Assembly: GCF_003003215.1 (NCBI RefSeq)
Contig: NZ_PVUF01000001.1
Location: 558,001 to 622,000, forward strand
DNA: 64,000 nt
DNA from: Tritonibacter scottomollicae
GTDB taxonomy: Bacteria; Pseudomonadota; Alphaproteobacteria; Rhodobacterales; Rhodobacteraceae
Direction: 5' to 3'
The position numbers and the translations under genes are program-made. Position 1 is the stretch's first letter; every line of letters starts with the position of its first letter. Below are positions 51,295 to 60,892 of this stretch, in pieces. Below the pieces are notes generated by a model, which worked only from the letters and a program-made list of their open reading frames with translations, was not told the origin of the DNA and ran no database searches.

Positions 51295-53070
51295 TCACTC
51301 CCAGCAGCTGACCAGCGTGGTGAGGCCTGTGGCCTCTCGCTGAAGCAACGACAGGGGCAGCTCGCCGGTGGCCGCAGCTTCGGTCGCGGGCAGGCCAACA
51401 CCGGCCTTGTCCAATGCCATGCGGATCACTTCGCCTTTCAGCGCGAAACGCACACCCTCTGGCAGCACCGGACCATCTGAGGCTTCCGGCAGCAACATGC
51501 CATGCACGGTGCCTTCCTTGTCCAGAAGGGGGCCGCCTGCATCGCCGGGCTGAGCTGTCAGCTCCAGACGGGCCAGATAGCTTTCGCCCTGCAGCCCCTG
51601 AAGGTCGCTCAGCGATCCCCAGGTGAGGCTTGGAGCACCAAGCACGCCGCTGTAGGAGTAGCCCGAAACCGCCAGCGCGCTGCGCAGACGGGGTGTGTTT
51701 GCCGCAAGCGGTGCGGTGGCCATCGGGGACAGCGCCTCTGTCGGCTTCAGCACGGCAATGCCGGCCTCGCCATCGGCCAGCAGCACATCTGCACTGACGT
51801 CACGGTCAATGGTCACGCGACCGCAGCCGTTGACCACATCTGCCGTGGTCACGACAACACCATCTCCGGTCACGAAGAAGCCGCTGTGCGACAGGCGCGG
51901 TTTGCGGATTTCCAGACCGGAGACCAGATCGATGGACTGCGCGTCCTCCATGCCCTCTGCCGGGTCAAGCACGCCGTCGAGCCGGGTAAAGCTTTGTTGC
52001 ATGGCGGAGAGGATACGCCCGCGACGGGCCTCGTCACCAGCCGGCCAGACAAGGGTAAAGCCTTTGATCTCGCCATTGTCCAATCGCGCTTCGGTGTAGG
52101 AGACGATCTCACTGTTGCGCCCCTCAAGCGTGAAGCGGTCACCGGAGCGTTCGCGCGGCCCTTCCAGCGGCACGATTTCCAGTGTCTGCATGATGTCATA
52201 CAGACCATAAAGAGTGCGACGGTCGCCGGGTTGCGAAATCAGCAGGACCCGGGCGCCAAGGTCCCCGGCGGGGTCAAAATGCGCGAAGGGCGGTTCGTAG
52301 CGGCTGAAGGCGACCTCGTTCAACGGCAGATCCAGCGTGATGCCTGCTGCTTCGTCAGTATATGACGCCATGCCAGTGGAAATCAGCGGTGCGTTGTATT
52401 CATCCAGCAACGCCTTGCGCTGCAGGGTGGTCAGGACGCCGGTGGGTTCAAAACCGCGCGCGAGCTGCCAGTCGGACATCGAGGCACGGGTGCCGCGCCC
52501 GAATGCGCCGTCAATGCCGGAGGCATAGAACCCTGCGGCCTTCAATGCGACCTGAAGGTCCATGCGCTCTTCACGCGACAGGGCGCGTTCGCTGCGGCGG
52601 GCCTCGGCCGGTGTTTCATCTGCAACAGCGATTTCCGGCTCCGGGGCCAGTGGGGGCTCCGTCACCGTGTCGTCGTCAGATGTCGACGAAATGACTGGCG
52701 CAGTGGAGGGTGCGTCGGTCTCGGCGCCAACCGGATAGAAACGGGTGCGGAAGTTGCTGGAGAAGGTGATGAAGCTGTCACGCGGGATTTGCCCTTCGGC
52801 GCGGTAGACACGCAGCACCTGTTCGGCGTCGGGACGGGCATAGGGGCCGACCACGATGCCGTACCAGCCGCCGCCCAGGGCATAGCCGGAGACGTCCGGC
52901 AGGCGGGCGGCAAAGTCGCGGGCCTCGTCCTGCGCCTCGCGAAGTGAGGGACGGGCCGCCACCTGGATCCAGACGCCACCCGCGTCGGATTGCTGTGCCT
53001 GCACGAGGCCCGGAAGCGCCGCGAGGCAGACGGTCAATGCCCACAAAAGCGAGGCAAATAGGTTCTTCAT
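51295..53070 (-). CDS. SPOR / peptidoglycan-binding / trypsin-like protein with degenerate catalytic triad
   Basis: A 591-residue exported protein. Signal peptide: MKNLFASLLWALTVCLAALPG. A SPOR-like region follows (about 30-115). A peptidoglycan-binding-type domain lies near 165-225 (LQVALKAAGFYASGIDGAFG). A C-terminal trypsin-like domain runs from about 390 to 560. In that domain the usual triad is replaced: TTADVV has Asp411 where His is expected, EAGIAVLK has Gly437 for Asp, and QPGDAGGPLL has Ala511 for Ser. The fold is kept, so it is probably a pseudoprotease that binds peptidoglycan or a partner. It is divergent from glyQ. Confidence 0.85.
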   Translation of the reverse strand: MKNLFASLLWALTVCLAALPGLVQAQQSDAGGVWIQVAARPSLREAQDEARDFAARLPDVSGYALGGGWYGIVVGPYARPDAEQVLRVYRAEGQIPRDSFITFSSNFRTRFYPVGAETDAPSTAPVISSTSDDDTVTEPPLAPEPEIAVADETPAEARRSERALSREERMDLQVALKAAGFYASGIDGAFGRGTRASMSDWQLARGFEPTGVLTTLQRKALLDEYNAPLISTGMASYTDEAAGITLDLPLNEVAFSRYEPPFAHFDPAGDLGARVLLISQPGDRRTLYGLYDIMQTLEIVPLEGPRERSGDRFTLEGRNSEIVSYTEARLDNGEIKGFTLVWPAGDEARRGRILSAMQQSFTRLDGVLDPAEGMEDAQSIDLVSGLEIRKPRLSHSGFFVTGDGVVVTTADVVNGCGRVTIDRDVSADVLLADGEAGIAVLKPTEALSPMATAPLAANTPRLRSALAVSGYSYSGVLGAPSLTWGSLSDLQGLQGESYLARLELTAQPGDAGGPLLDKEGTVHGMLLPEASDGPVLPEGVRFALKGEVIRMALDKAGVGLPATEAAATGELPLSLLQREATGLTTLVSCWE

Positions 53071-53367
53071 TGTTTAACCTCTGTACGAAGAGACGGAATT
53101 AGTTCGCGGCGCAGGTAACCATCTTGCGCCCGAAAAGGAAACGGCGAGAAACCGCACATATGCAGGTAAAGTGCGTTTGTTTCTCATCTTCGACACATCA
53201 GGACGAATTTTCCCCCTGCCGTGAGGCTTCGGGTGGCCTGCTGCGCACGGGGCCGTTGACCCCGCCGGGGGGCTTGCATAGGAAGACGGTCGAACATTGC
53301 ACCGTCTGTGCTGGCCCTGCGTGGCTTGATGGAGGCGGGCGCGCCGATGCCGCCGAAGGGAAAAGAC

Positions 53368-54306
53368 ATGACCCAGACCACCGCCCCGCGTTCGTTTCAG
53401 GAGATCATCCTGCGTCTGCAGACCTATTGGGCCTCCAAGGGCTGCGCCATCCTGCAGCCCTACGACATGGAAGTCGGCGCGGGCACCTTCCATCCGGCGA
53501 CCACCCTGCGGTCCCTGGGCAGCAAGCCCTGGGCGGCGGCCTATGTGCAGCCCTCGCGCCGCCCCACCGACGGGCGCTATGGCGAGAACCCGAACCGCTT
53601 GCAGCATTACTACCAGTATCAGGTGCTGATCAAACCCAGCCCGCCGGAGCTGCAGGAGCTGTACCTAGGCTCCCTGCAGGCGATCGGCGTCGACATGGAG
53701 TTGCACGACATCCGCTTTGTCGAGGACGACTGGGAAAGCCCGACTCTGGGCGCCTGGGGGCTGGGCTGGGAGGTCTGGTGCGACGGTATGGAAGTCAGCC
53801 AGTTCACCTATTTCCAGCAGGTTGGCGGCCATGACTGCCACCCGGTATCGGGCGAGCTGACCTATGGTCTGGAGCGTCTGGCGATGTATATCCTTGGCGT
53901 CGATCACGTGATGGACATGCCGTTCAACGATCCGCAGTCACCGCAGCCGTTGAGCTATGGTGACATCTTCAAGCAGACCGAGGAAGAATACGCCCGCTGG
54001 AACTTCGACGTGGCCAACACCGAGGTTCTGCTGCGTCACTTCGAGGAGGCCGAGGCCGAATGCGCCTCTATCCTGTCGCAGGAGCATATCGACCCGAAGA
54101 CCAACAAGCGCATCATCATGGCGCATCCCGCCTATGACCAATGCATCAAGGCCAGCCATATCTTCAACCTGCTGGATGCGCGCGGTGTGATCTCCGTCAC
54201 CGAGCGTCAGGCCTATATCGGCCGGGTGCGCACATTGGCCAAGCAATGCGCCGATGCCTTTGTGCAGACCGAAGCGGGTGGGTTCACCAACGAGAGCGCG
54301 GCCTGA
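53368..54306 (+). CDS. glyQ: Glycyl-tRNA synthetase alpha subunit
   Basis: A 312-residue alpha subunit of the heterotetrameric bacterial GlyRS. It contains the aminoacylation core: [20 protein letters not shown] at the start, [15 protein letters not shown], and the class II motifs [22 protein letters not shown] and [24 protein letters not shown] 53368 (MTQTTAPR) is preferred to the longer frame beginning at 53308 because homologues start here and GAAGGGAAAAG precedes it. The partner glyS follows after one small gene. Confidence 0.97.
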   Translation: MTQTTAPRSFQEIILRLQTYWASKGCAILQPYDMEVGAGTFHPATTLRSLGSKPWAAAYVQPSRRPTDGRYGENPNRLQHYYQYQVLIKPSPPELQELYLGSLQAIGVDMELHDIRFVEDDWESPTLGAWGLGWEVWCDGMEVSQFTYFQQVGGHDCHPVSGELTYGLERLAMYILGVDHVMDMPFNDPQSPQPLSYGDIFKQTEEEYARWNFDVANTEVLLRHFEEAEAECASILSQEHIDPKTNKRIIMAHPAYDQCIKASHIFNLLDARGVISVTERQAYIGRVRTLAKQCADAFVQTEAGGFTNESAA

Positions 54307-54329
54307 ATGGCCCGGGGGGGAAAGCTGAT

Positions 54330-54848
54330 ATGACTGGCAAGATCCTGTCACTCATCCTCGTTGTCTCCGGCCTCGCGGCGGGGATCGCGATGTATTACCT
54401 GCAGGTCTACGGCTACTATGATGATGTGGCCGCGCGACCGGGCGAGGACGTGCTGCTGCTGCCGATCGGCGGCGAGACGCCCGAGCCCATCGCCTATGGG
54501 GATTTTGAGGCAATCGATGCGGACAGCTCTCCGATCCGCTACCGGGCCTGCTTCACCACGCCGCTGAAACCGGCAGAGGTGGCGCAGCTCTACGAGATTT
54601 CCGAGGCGCGCGATCCGCGCAACGCCCCCGGCTGGTTCGACTGTTTCGATGCCACTGCCATCGGCCAGGCGCTGCGCGACGGGCGTGCGACGGCGTTTAT
54701 CTCTGAAAAGAACATCGACTTTGGCGTCGACCGGGTTGTGGCCATCACCGAAGATGGCCGGGGCTATGTCTGGCACGAACTGAACAACTGTGGCGAGAAG
54801 GCTTATGACGGCACCATCGTGGGCGAGGAATGCCCCAAGCGGCCGTAA
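54330..54848 (+). CDS. Small membrane-anchored protein between glyQ and glyS (DUF6446-like)
   Basis: A 172-residue protein with an N-terminal membrane helix or signal anchor (ILSLILVVSGLAAGIAMYYL) and a periplasmic-looking domain with Cys at YRACFTTPLKP, GWFDCFDATA, LNNCGEKAYD and EECPKRP (four cysteines in all). I associate this with a Rhodobacterales family annotated DUF6446, from memory only. It sits 23 bases after glyQ and 85 before glyS, so it is likely co-transcribed. Function unknown. Confidence 0.8.
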   Translation: MTGKILSLILVVSGLAAGIAMYYLQVYGYYDDVAARPGEDVLLLPIGGETPEPIAYGDFEAIDADSSPIRYRACFTTPLKPAEVAQLYEISEARDPRNAPGWFDCFDATAIGQALRDGRATAFISEKNIDFGVDRVVAITEDGRGYVWHELNNCGEKAYDGTIVGEECPKRP

Positions 54849-54933
54849 GCCGACCGATGGGCGCAGCCGCGCCCGTCGCCACATCTTTTTTCGCCGTGAA
54901 CGCACGGCAGATCCGAACCGTTGAGGACACGTA

Positions 54934-57201
54934 ATGGCTGATCTTCTGATCGAACTTTTCTCCGAGGAAATCCCGGCCCGCATGCAAGCGCGCGCGGGTG
55001 AAGACCTGAAGAAACGGATGACCGACGGTCTGGTCGAGGCGGGTCTGACCTATGCGGGCGCCCATGCGCTGACCACGCCGCGCCGCCTGACGCTGGCGAT
55101 CGAGGATCTGCTGGAGCATTCCCCCACCGTGCGCGAAGAGCGCAAGGGCCCCAAGGTGGGCGCACCCGACAAGGCCATCGAGGGCTTCCTGCGGGGCGCA
55201 GGCGTGAGCCGCGATCAGCTGAAAGAGCGCGACACCCCCAAGGGCGCGGTCTATTTCGCAACCATCGAAAAACCGGGACGCCCTGCGGCGGAGATCATTG
55301 CCGAGGTGCTGGAAGACACCATTCGCAACTTCCCCTGGCCCAAGTCCATGCGCTGGGGTGCGGGGTCCTTGCGCTGGGTGCGTCCGCTGCATTCGATCCT
55401 CTGCCTGCTGACGCGCGAAGACGGCAGCGAGGTGGTGGCGCTCAATATCGACGGTATCAAGTCGGGCGACAGCACGGCCGGGCATCGTTTTATGGCTCCG
55501 GCGCGATTCTCCGTCACCGGATTTGAGGACTACGCTGCCAAGCTGAAACGCGCCTTTGTGGAACTGGAGCCCAAGGAGCGCGAGGCGGCGATCTGGCAGG
55601 ATGCCACCAATCAGGCCTTCGCGTCCGGCCTTGAGGTGGTGGACGACAAGGGGCTCCTGGCAGAGGTCGCCGGTCTGGTGGAATGGCCGGTGGTCCTGAT
55701 GGGGTCCATCGACGCGGAATTCCTCGACCTGCCGCCGGAGGTGCTGCAAACCTCGATGAAAGAACACCAGAAGTTCTTTTCCGTGAAGAACCCCAAGACC
55801 GGGCGGATCGAGAAGTTCATCACCGTCGCGAACCGCGAGACGGCGGATGATGGCGCGACCATTCTGGCGGGCAACCAAAAGGTGCTGAGCGCCCGTCTGG
55901 CGGATGCGAAGTTCTTTTGGGAGAACGATCTGCGCATCGCGAAATCCGAGGTCGGCATGGAAGGCTGGCTGGAGAGCCTTGGCAATGTGACGTTCCACAA
56001 CAAGCTGGGCACTCAGGCCGCACGGATTGACCGCATCGCCGCATTGGCGCGCGAAATCGCCCCCATTGTGGGCGCGGATGCGGATCTGGCGGAACAGGCG
56101 GCGAAGGTCGCCAAGGCGGATCTGTCTTCCGAGATGGTCTATGAGTTCCCCGAATTGCAGGGCCTGATGGGGCGCTACTACGCGGAGGCCGCAGGGCTGC
56201 CGCAAGACGTCGCCAATGCCTGCCAGCAGCATTATTCGCCGCTGGGCCCCAGCGATGAGGTGCCGGCAGAGCCGGTATCGGTGGCCGTGGCGCTGGCAGA
56301 CAAGATCGACACGCTGACCGGCTTCTGGGCGATTGATGAAAAGCCCACTGGGTCCAAAGACCCCTATGCGCTGCGCCGTGCCGCACTGGGTGTGATCCGG
56401 CTGGTGCTGGAGAATGGACTGAAGCTCTGTTTGAGCATATTGCTCACTGAGCATGGCGCAAAAGTTGCATACAAGGCGCTGACACTAGAGCATCAAAACC
56501 TCGCGACCGAGAGATCGCAGTTGCTGAAGCAGATCACGAAAGCACAAGAGGCATTAGCGGATAAGGATCGAGAGAGAGTAGACGCTCAACTTAGTGTAAT
56601 TTCTAACAGAATGGTTCACATTGAAGAAAACTATTTTGAACAAAAAGGCTTCATTCACCTTGGTAGAAAGCTTGCCCCGAATCTCCTCTCCTTCTTCCAC
56701 GACCGCCTGAAGGTCTTCCTGCGCGATCAGGGCATTCGTCATGATGTGATCGACGCCTGTATCGCCATGGAGGGCAATGACGACCTGACGCTCCTAGTGA
56801 AACGCGCCCGGGCGCTGGAGGAGTTCATGTCTTCCGAGGATGGCGGAAACCTGCTGCAGGGGTTCAAGCGCGCCAACAACATCCTGTCTCAGGCCGAGGA
56901 AAAGGACGGGGTTGAGTACTCCTACGGGGCCGACAAGAAATTCATCGAGGATGCGGCGGAAGCAGCCCTGTTTGATGCGCTTGCAGCGGGCGAGGGGGCG
57001 ATCTCCTCGGCCATCGAGGCCGAGGATTTCGCGGCCGCCATGGGCGGCATGGCCGCATTGCGCGCGCCGGTGGATGCGTTTTTCGAGGCAGTTCAGGTGA
57101 ACTCCGACAATTCCGTGGTGCGCCGCAACCGGCTGAACCTGTTGAGCCAGATCCGCAAGGTCTGCGGTCAGGTGGCTGACCTGAGCCGTATCGAAGGCTG
57201 A
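54934..57201 (+). CDS. glyS: Glycyl-tRNA synthetase beta subunit with an unusual internal insert
   Basis: A 755-residue beta subunit, which binds and recognises tRNA-Gly. Normal family parts include LLIELFSEEIPARMQ at the start, LTTPRRLTLAIEDL, EHQKFFSVKNPKTG near 275, and FHDRLKVFLRDQGIRHDVIDA near 590. Between GLKLCLSILL (about 498) and LAPNLLSFF (about 580) lies a segment of about 80 residues. It is rich in Lys, Gln and Glu (LEHQNLATERSQLLKQI, KAQEALADKDRERV) and coiled-coil-like. I count about 43% GC for 56461-56670, clearly below the flanking sequence. The frame is intact across it. Confidence 0.95.
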   Translation: MADLLIELFSEEIPARMQARAGEDLKKRMTDGLVEAGLTYAGAHALTTPRRLTLAIEDLLEHSPTVREERKGPKVGAPDKAIEGFLRGAGVSRDQLKERDTPKGAVYFATIEKPGRPAAEIIAEVLEDTIRNFPWPKSMRWGAGSLRWVRPLHSILCLLTREDGSEVVALNIDGIKSGDSTAGHRFMAPARFSVTGFEDYAAKLKRAFVELEPKEREAAIWQDATNQAFASGLEVVDDKGLLAEVAGLVEWPVVLMGSIDAEFLDLPPEVLQTSMKEHQKFFSVKNPKTGRIEKFITVANRETADDGATILAGNQKVLSARLADAKFFWENDLRIAKSEVGMEGWLESLGNVTFHNKLGTQAARIDRIAALAREIAPIVGADADLAEQAAKVAKADLSSEMVYEFPELQGLMGRYYAEAAGLPQDVANACQQHYSPLGPSDEVPAEPVSVAVALADKIDTLTGFWAIDEKPTGSKDPYALRRAALGVIRLVLENGLKLCLSILLTEHGAKVAYKALTLEHQNLATERSQLLKQITKAQEALADKDRERVDAQLSVISNRMVHIEENYFEQKGFIHLGRKLAPNLLSFFHDRLKVFLRDQGIRHDVIDACIAMEGNDDLTLLVKRARALEEFMSSEDGGNLLQGFKRANNILSQAEEKDGVEYSYGADKKFIEDAAEAALFDALAAGEGAISSAIEAEDFAAAMGGMAALRAPVDAFFEAVQVNSDNSVVRRNRLNLLSQIRKVCGQVADLSRIEG

Positions 57202-57228
57202 CACCCGTCTGCCATGTGCTGAAGCCGC

Positions 57229-57259
57229 GGCCCTCGCCCAATCCGGCGGGGGCCTTTTT
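57229..57259 (+). terminator. Intrinsic terminator of the glyQ-glyS transcript
   Basis: GGCCCTCGCC (57229-57238) pairs with GGCGGGGGCC (57245-57254), including one G-T pair, then TTTTT. It lies about 28 bases past the glyS stop. Confidence 0.85.
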
Positions 57260-57361
57260 GTTGCAGTTGCGGCATGGTTCCCCTTGCAGGGGCGTTTGCC
57301 ATCATTATGCTCGACCCCACGGAGGATTGCTGCATTGCAGAAACAGGCAGGGGACGCGCGC

Positions 57362-59926
57362 ATGGACGATATCTCGAAGGCCACGCTGATCACGTCCACG
57401 GCGCCGATTGCCAACCATAGTCACGGCGGGCGGGCGAAATGCCTGCAGCGGCTGGTGCGGCTGAAGCTGCCGGTGCCGCAGACCGTGGCGCTGTCGTTTG
57501 ATGCGGTGCATGCGATCGCTGAAGGGTATATGGTCGACGTCAAGGCGATCCTGTCGGAACTGCGCCCGGATGCGCTGTTGTGCGTGCGGCCCTCCTCGGA
57601 AGATCCGGATTGGGGTGGCCCCGGCGCGGTGCTGAACATCGGTATGAATGACGCGCGCTACGTGGATCTGAGCGACACGCTGGGCGCGGATGCGGCGGCG
57701 GCGCTTTATCTGCGGTTTGTGCAATCCTATGCGGTGCATGTGGCGCGGCTTGACCCGGATGTGTTCGAGGATGTCGAGGACGGCGGCCCGGATGCGCTGA
57801 GCGAGATGCTGCAGGCCTATGAGGCCGAGGCCGAAGAGCCGTTTCCGCAGGATCCGGGCGAGCAGCTGGCGGCGGTGTTGCGGACCATGGCGCGGGCCTG
57901 GGAAGGCACTTCGGCGCGTCTGTTGCGGGCGGCCAAGGGCGCGCCGGAGGATGCGGGCCTTGGTCTCGTGGTGCAGGAGATGGTGCCGGGGCTTGGGCAG
58001 GGGGAGTGCGGCTCGGGCGTGCTTCAGCTGGTGAACTCGCAGACCGGCTTGCCGCAGATTACCGGGCGTTACCTGAGCCAGAGCCAGGGACGCGATGCGC
58101 TGGGCAGCGACGCGGAGTCGATCTATCTGGAGCAGGATGATCGCGGTCCGTCACTGGAAGAACTCGCCCCCGAAGCCTTTGCCGAGCTGAAGGTGCACGC
58201 GGCCCTGATGCGCGAGAGGCTGCGTGCCGAAATGCAGGTGGAATTCGTCATTGAAAACGGGCGCGTGCATATCCTCGACGGGATGCGGGTGACACGGTCT
58301 GCGCGGGCGGCTGTGCGGATCGCGGTGCGCCTGGCCGAGGACGGGATTATCTCGGCTGAAGAAGCGGTGATGCGAGTGAATGCGCATTCCCTCAATGAAC
58401 TGTTGCACCGACAGGTGGATCCGGACGCCAAGCGCGATGTGATCGGCAGCGGCATTGCCGCAAGCCCCGGCGCGGCAACCGGGCGGTTGGTGTTCACGGC
58501 GGCAGAGGCGCAGGCCAGCAAATCCCGTGGGGAACCGTGCATTCTGGCGCGGCGCGAGACCTCGCCCGAGGATGTGCGCGGCATGCATGCGGCGGCGGGG
58601 GTGCTCACTGAAAAAGGCGGTATGACAAGCCATGCGGCGGTGATCGGGCGCGGGCTGGGTCTGCCCTGCATCGTGGGCGCATCAAGCCTGCGGTTTGACA
58701 GCCGTCGCAAGCAGTTGACCGCACCGGATGGGCGCATCTTCAAGGCGGGCGAGACGATAACGGTAGACGGAACCTCCGGCCAGCTGCTGGTGGGGGAGCC
58801 TGCGATGACCGAGGCGGCAGAAGACGATGCTTTGCTGACGCTGATGGGCTGGGCGGATGCGGCGCGCGACATCGATATCCGTGCCAATGCCGACACGCCC
58901 GCAGATGCCCAGACCGCGCGCAACTTCAATGCGCAGGGGATCGGGTTGTGTCGCACCGAGCATATGTTCTTTGATCCCGGTCGCCTGACGGTGATGCGGG
59001 AGATGATCTTTGCCGAGACCTCCTCGGGGCGGGCAGCGGTGCTGGCGCGCCTTCTGCCGATGCAGCGCAATGATTTCCGCGAGCTGTTTCGCATCATGGA
59101 GGGGCTTCCGGTTTGCATTCGTCTGTTCGACCCGCCCCTGCACGAGTTCCTGCCCACCACAACCGCCGGTCAGCGCGAGCTCTCCGAGGCGCTGGGCCTG
59201 CCGGTCAGCGATGTGACGCGCCGGGTGGAGGAGATGGGCGAATATAACCCGATGCTGGGTTTGCGCGGCGTGCGCCTTGGGGTCACGGTGCCCGAAATTT
59301 ATGACATGCAGGCGCGGGCGATTTTCGAGGCCACGTTGGACGCATCGCGCGACGGCGACCCGGTGGTGCCGGAGATCATGATCCCGCTGGTGTCGGCCAA
59401 ACGCGAAGTGGAGCTGGTCAAGACCCGCATTGATGCGGTGGCCGCTGCGGTGAAATCCGAGCGTGGCGTCGATTTCACCTATCGCCTCGGGGTGATGGTC
59501 GAGACACCGAGGGCCGCGTTACGGGCCGATGAGATCGCGGTGCACACCGCCTTCATGAGCTTCGGCACCAATGACCTCACTCAAATGACCTATGGTCTGT
59601 CTCGCGACGATGCGGGGCGGTTCATGTCGGATTATGTGCAGCAGGGCGTGTTCCCCGAGGATCCGTTCCATGTGCTGGATGTGGATGGTGTCGGCGAGTT
59701 GCTGCAGCTGGGCGCACAGCGCGGGCGGTCGGCGAAGCCTGACATCACGCTGTCGATCTGCGGTGAACACGGTGGCAACCCCGAATCGATTGCGTTTTGT
59801 CGCGCCGCGGGGTTCGATTACGTCTCCTGCTCGCCGTTCCGTGTCCCTGTCGCACGTCTGGCGGCAGCGCAGTTGGCGATCGCGGACAAGACAGGCCAAA
59901 ATGTGCCTACATACTTAAAAAGGTAA
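57362..59926 (+). CDS. PEP-synthesising enzyme, pyruvate phosphate dikinase-like
   Basis: An 854-residue PPDK-family protein. The central phosphohistidine domain is intact (EKGGMTSHAAVIGRGLGLPC, near residue 425), as is the C-terminal TIM-barrel site (LCRTEHMFF, MSFGTNDLTQMTYGLSRDD and SICGEHGGNPESI with the catalytic Cys). The N-terminal ATP-grasp half has drifted: the usual Gly-rich SMPGMMD region reads GGPGAVLNIGMN. It converts pyruvate to PEP or the reverse if active. The ATG at 57362 is chosen. It follows glyS, but after a terminator. Confidence 0.85.
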   Translation: MDDISKATLITSTAPIANHSHGGRAKCLQRLVRLKLPVPQTVALSFDAVHAIAEGYMVDVKAILSELRPDALLCVRPSSEDPDWGGPGAVLNIGMNDARYVDLSDTLGADAAAALYLRFVQSYAVHVARLDPDVFEDVEDGGPDALSEMLQAYEAEAEEPFPQDPGEQLAAVLRTMARAWEGTSARLLRAAKGAPEDAGLGLVVQEMVPGLGQGECGSGVLQLVNSQTGLPQITGRYLSQSQGRDALGSDAESIYLEQDDRGPSLEELAPEAFAELKVHAALMRERLRAEMQVEFVIENGRVHILDGMRVTRSARAAVRIAVRLAEDGIISAEEAVMRVNAHSLNELLHRQVDPDAKRDVIGSGIAASPGAATGRLVFTAAEAQASKSRGEPCILARRETSPEDVRGMHAAAGVLTEKGGMTSHAAVIGRGLGLPCIVGASSLRFDSRRKQLTAPDGRIFKAGETITVDGTSGQLLVGEPAMTEAAEDDALLTLMGWADAARDIDIRANADTPADAQTARNFNAQGIGLCRTEHMFFDPGRLTVMREMIFAETSSGRAAVLARLLPMQRNDFRELFRIMEGLPVCIRLFDPPLHEFLPTTTAGQRELSEALGLPVSDVTRRVEEMGEYNPMLGLRGVRLGVTVPEIYDMQARAIFEATLDASRDGDPVVPEIMIPLVSAKREVELVKTRIDAVAAAVKSERGVDFTYRLGVMVETPRAALRADEIAVHTAFMSFGTNDLTQMTYGLSRDDAGRFMSDYVQQGVFPEDPFHVLDVDGVGELLQLGAQRGRSAKPDITLSICGEHGGNPESIAFCRAAGFDYVSCSPFRVPVARLAAAQLAIADKTGQNVPTYLKR

Positions 59927-60096
59927 TGAATTCAGGATCATCCTATCGCGCCCTCCGCATCGGCGTTGTGCTCTAAGCCTTCGAGCATAGCAGCTATACG
60001 TCCGGTCGGCTGGACGTTTTGAAGCATTTCCGTTACCCGGTGCCGTCGCTGGCGGTCGGAATGCCGCTGCGTGCAGTTGGACCGGGGGTACCCTGA

Positions 60097-60741
60097 ATGA
60101 AACGGAATCTGATGTGGGCCGCAGTGATCGCGGCAACACTAGGCGGTAGCATGGCCTCTGCTGACATGGGGCTGGATGCGCTTTTCAAACAGGAGCAGTC
60201 GACGCTTCAGGCCGCGCCGAAGGAACGCATGTTGCGCTTTCTCGGGGGCAAGCGACAGACGCGCACCAAGAATGTCACCAAGGTTCAGTACACGCGTGCC
60301 TTCCTTGATACGCGCCCGGAGGCGACCGGCGGCAGTGAATTTGCCTGCCTTGCGGAAGCGCTCTATTTCGAGGCCCGGGGCGAGACCGTGCAAGGTCAAT
60401 TCGCCGTGGCCGAGGTGATCCTGAACCGGGTGAAAAGCGCGCAGTTCCCGAATACCATCTGCGGTGTGATCAACCAGGGCACAGGGCGCAAGTACCAGTG
60501 CCAGTTCACCTACACCTGCGACGGTATCAAAGAGGTCATCGCCGAGCCGCGTGCGTTTGAGCGTGTGGCCAAGGTGGCGCGCCTGATGCTGGACGGTGTG
60601 AAGCCAAAGCTGACCGAAGGCGCCACCTACTACCACACCACGGCAGTGAAACCGCGCTGGTCACGCAGCTTCACCAAGACCGCGCGTATCGGCGTGCATC
60701 TTTTCTACCGCGACGAGCGTTACCGCACCGCATCGAACTAA
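60097..60741 (+). CDS. Cell wall hydrolase, SleB family
   Basis: A 214-residue exported protein with a signal peptide (LMWAAVIAATLGGSMASA) and a C-terminal SleB/hydrolase-2 domain: LAEALYFEARGETVQGQFAVAEVILNRV with the catalytic Glu near residue 90, CGVINQG, and ATYYHTTAVKPRW. It cleaves peptidoglycan. Bases 59927-60096 before it show no other gene. Confidence 0.9.
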   Translation: MKRNLMWAAVIAATLGGSMASADMGLDALFKQEQSTLQAAPKERMLRFLGGKRQTRTKNVTKVQYTRAFLDTRPEATGGSEFACLAEALYFEARGETVQGQFAVAEVILNRVKSAQFPNTICGVINQGTGRKYQCQFTYTCDGIKEVIAEPRAFERVAKVARLMLDGVKPKLTEGATYYHTTAVKPRWSRSFTKTARIGVHLFYRDERYRTASN

Positions 60742-60892
60742 GACCCCGCATTTTGCGTGCCAGTGTTGGAAAAGCGCCGCTTTCCGTCTCTGGCACGGCG
60801 GGTCTGGGCCTGTTATCTGCTTTGAACGGACATAAACCTGTGACTCCTGACACAGTCGCCCGTTACGTTCAAAGCCAGACAAAGGCCACGCC

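Noticed and set aside
56432-56453. TGAGCA/TGCTCA palindrome considered as a transposon end in glyS
   Set aside because: It occurs at only one edge of the insert and has no matching copy at the other edge; it is noted only as part of the glyS finding.
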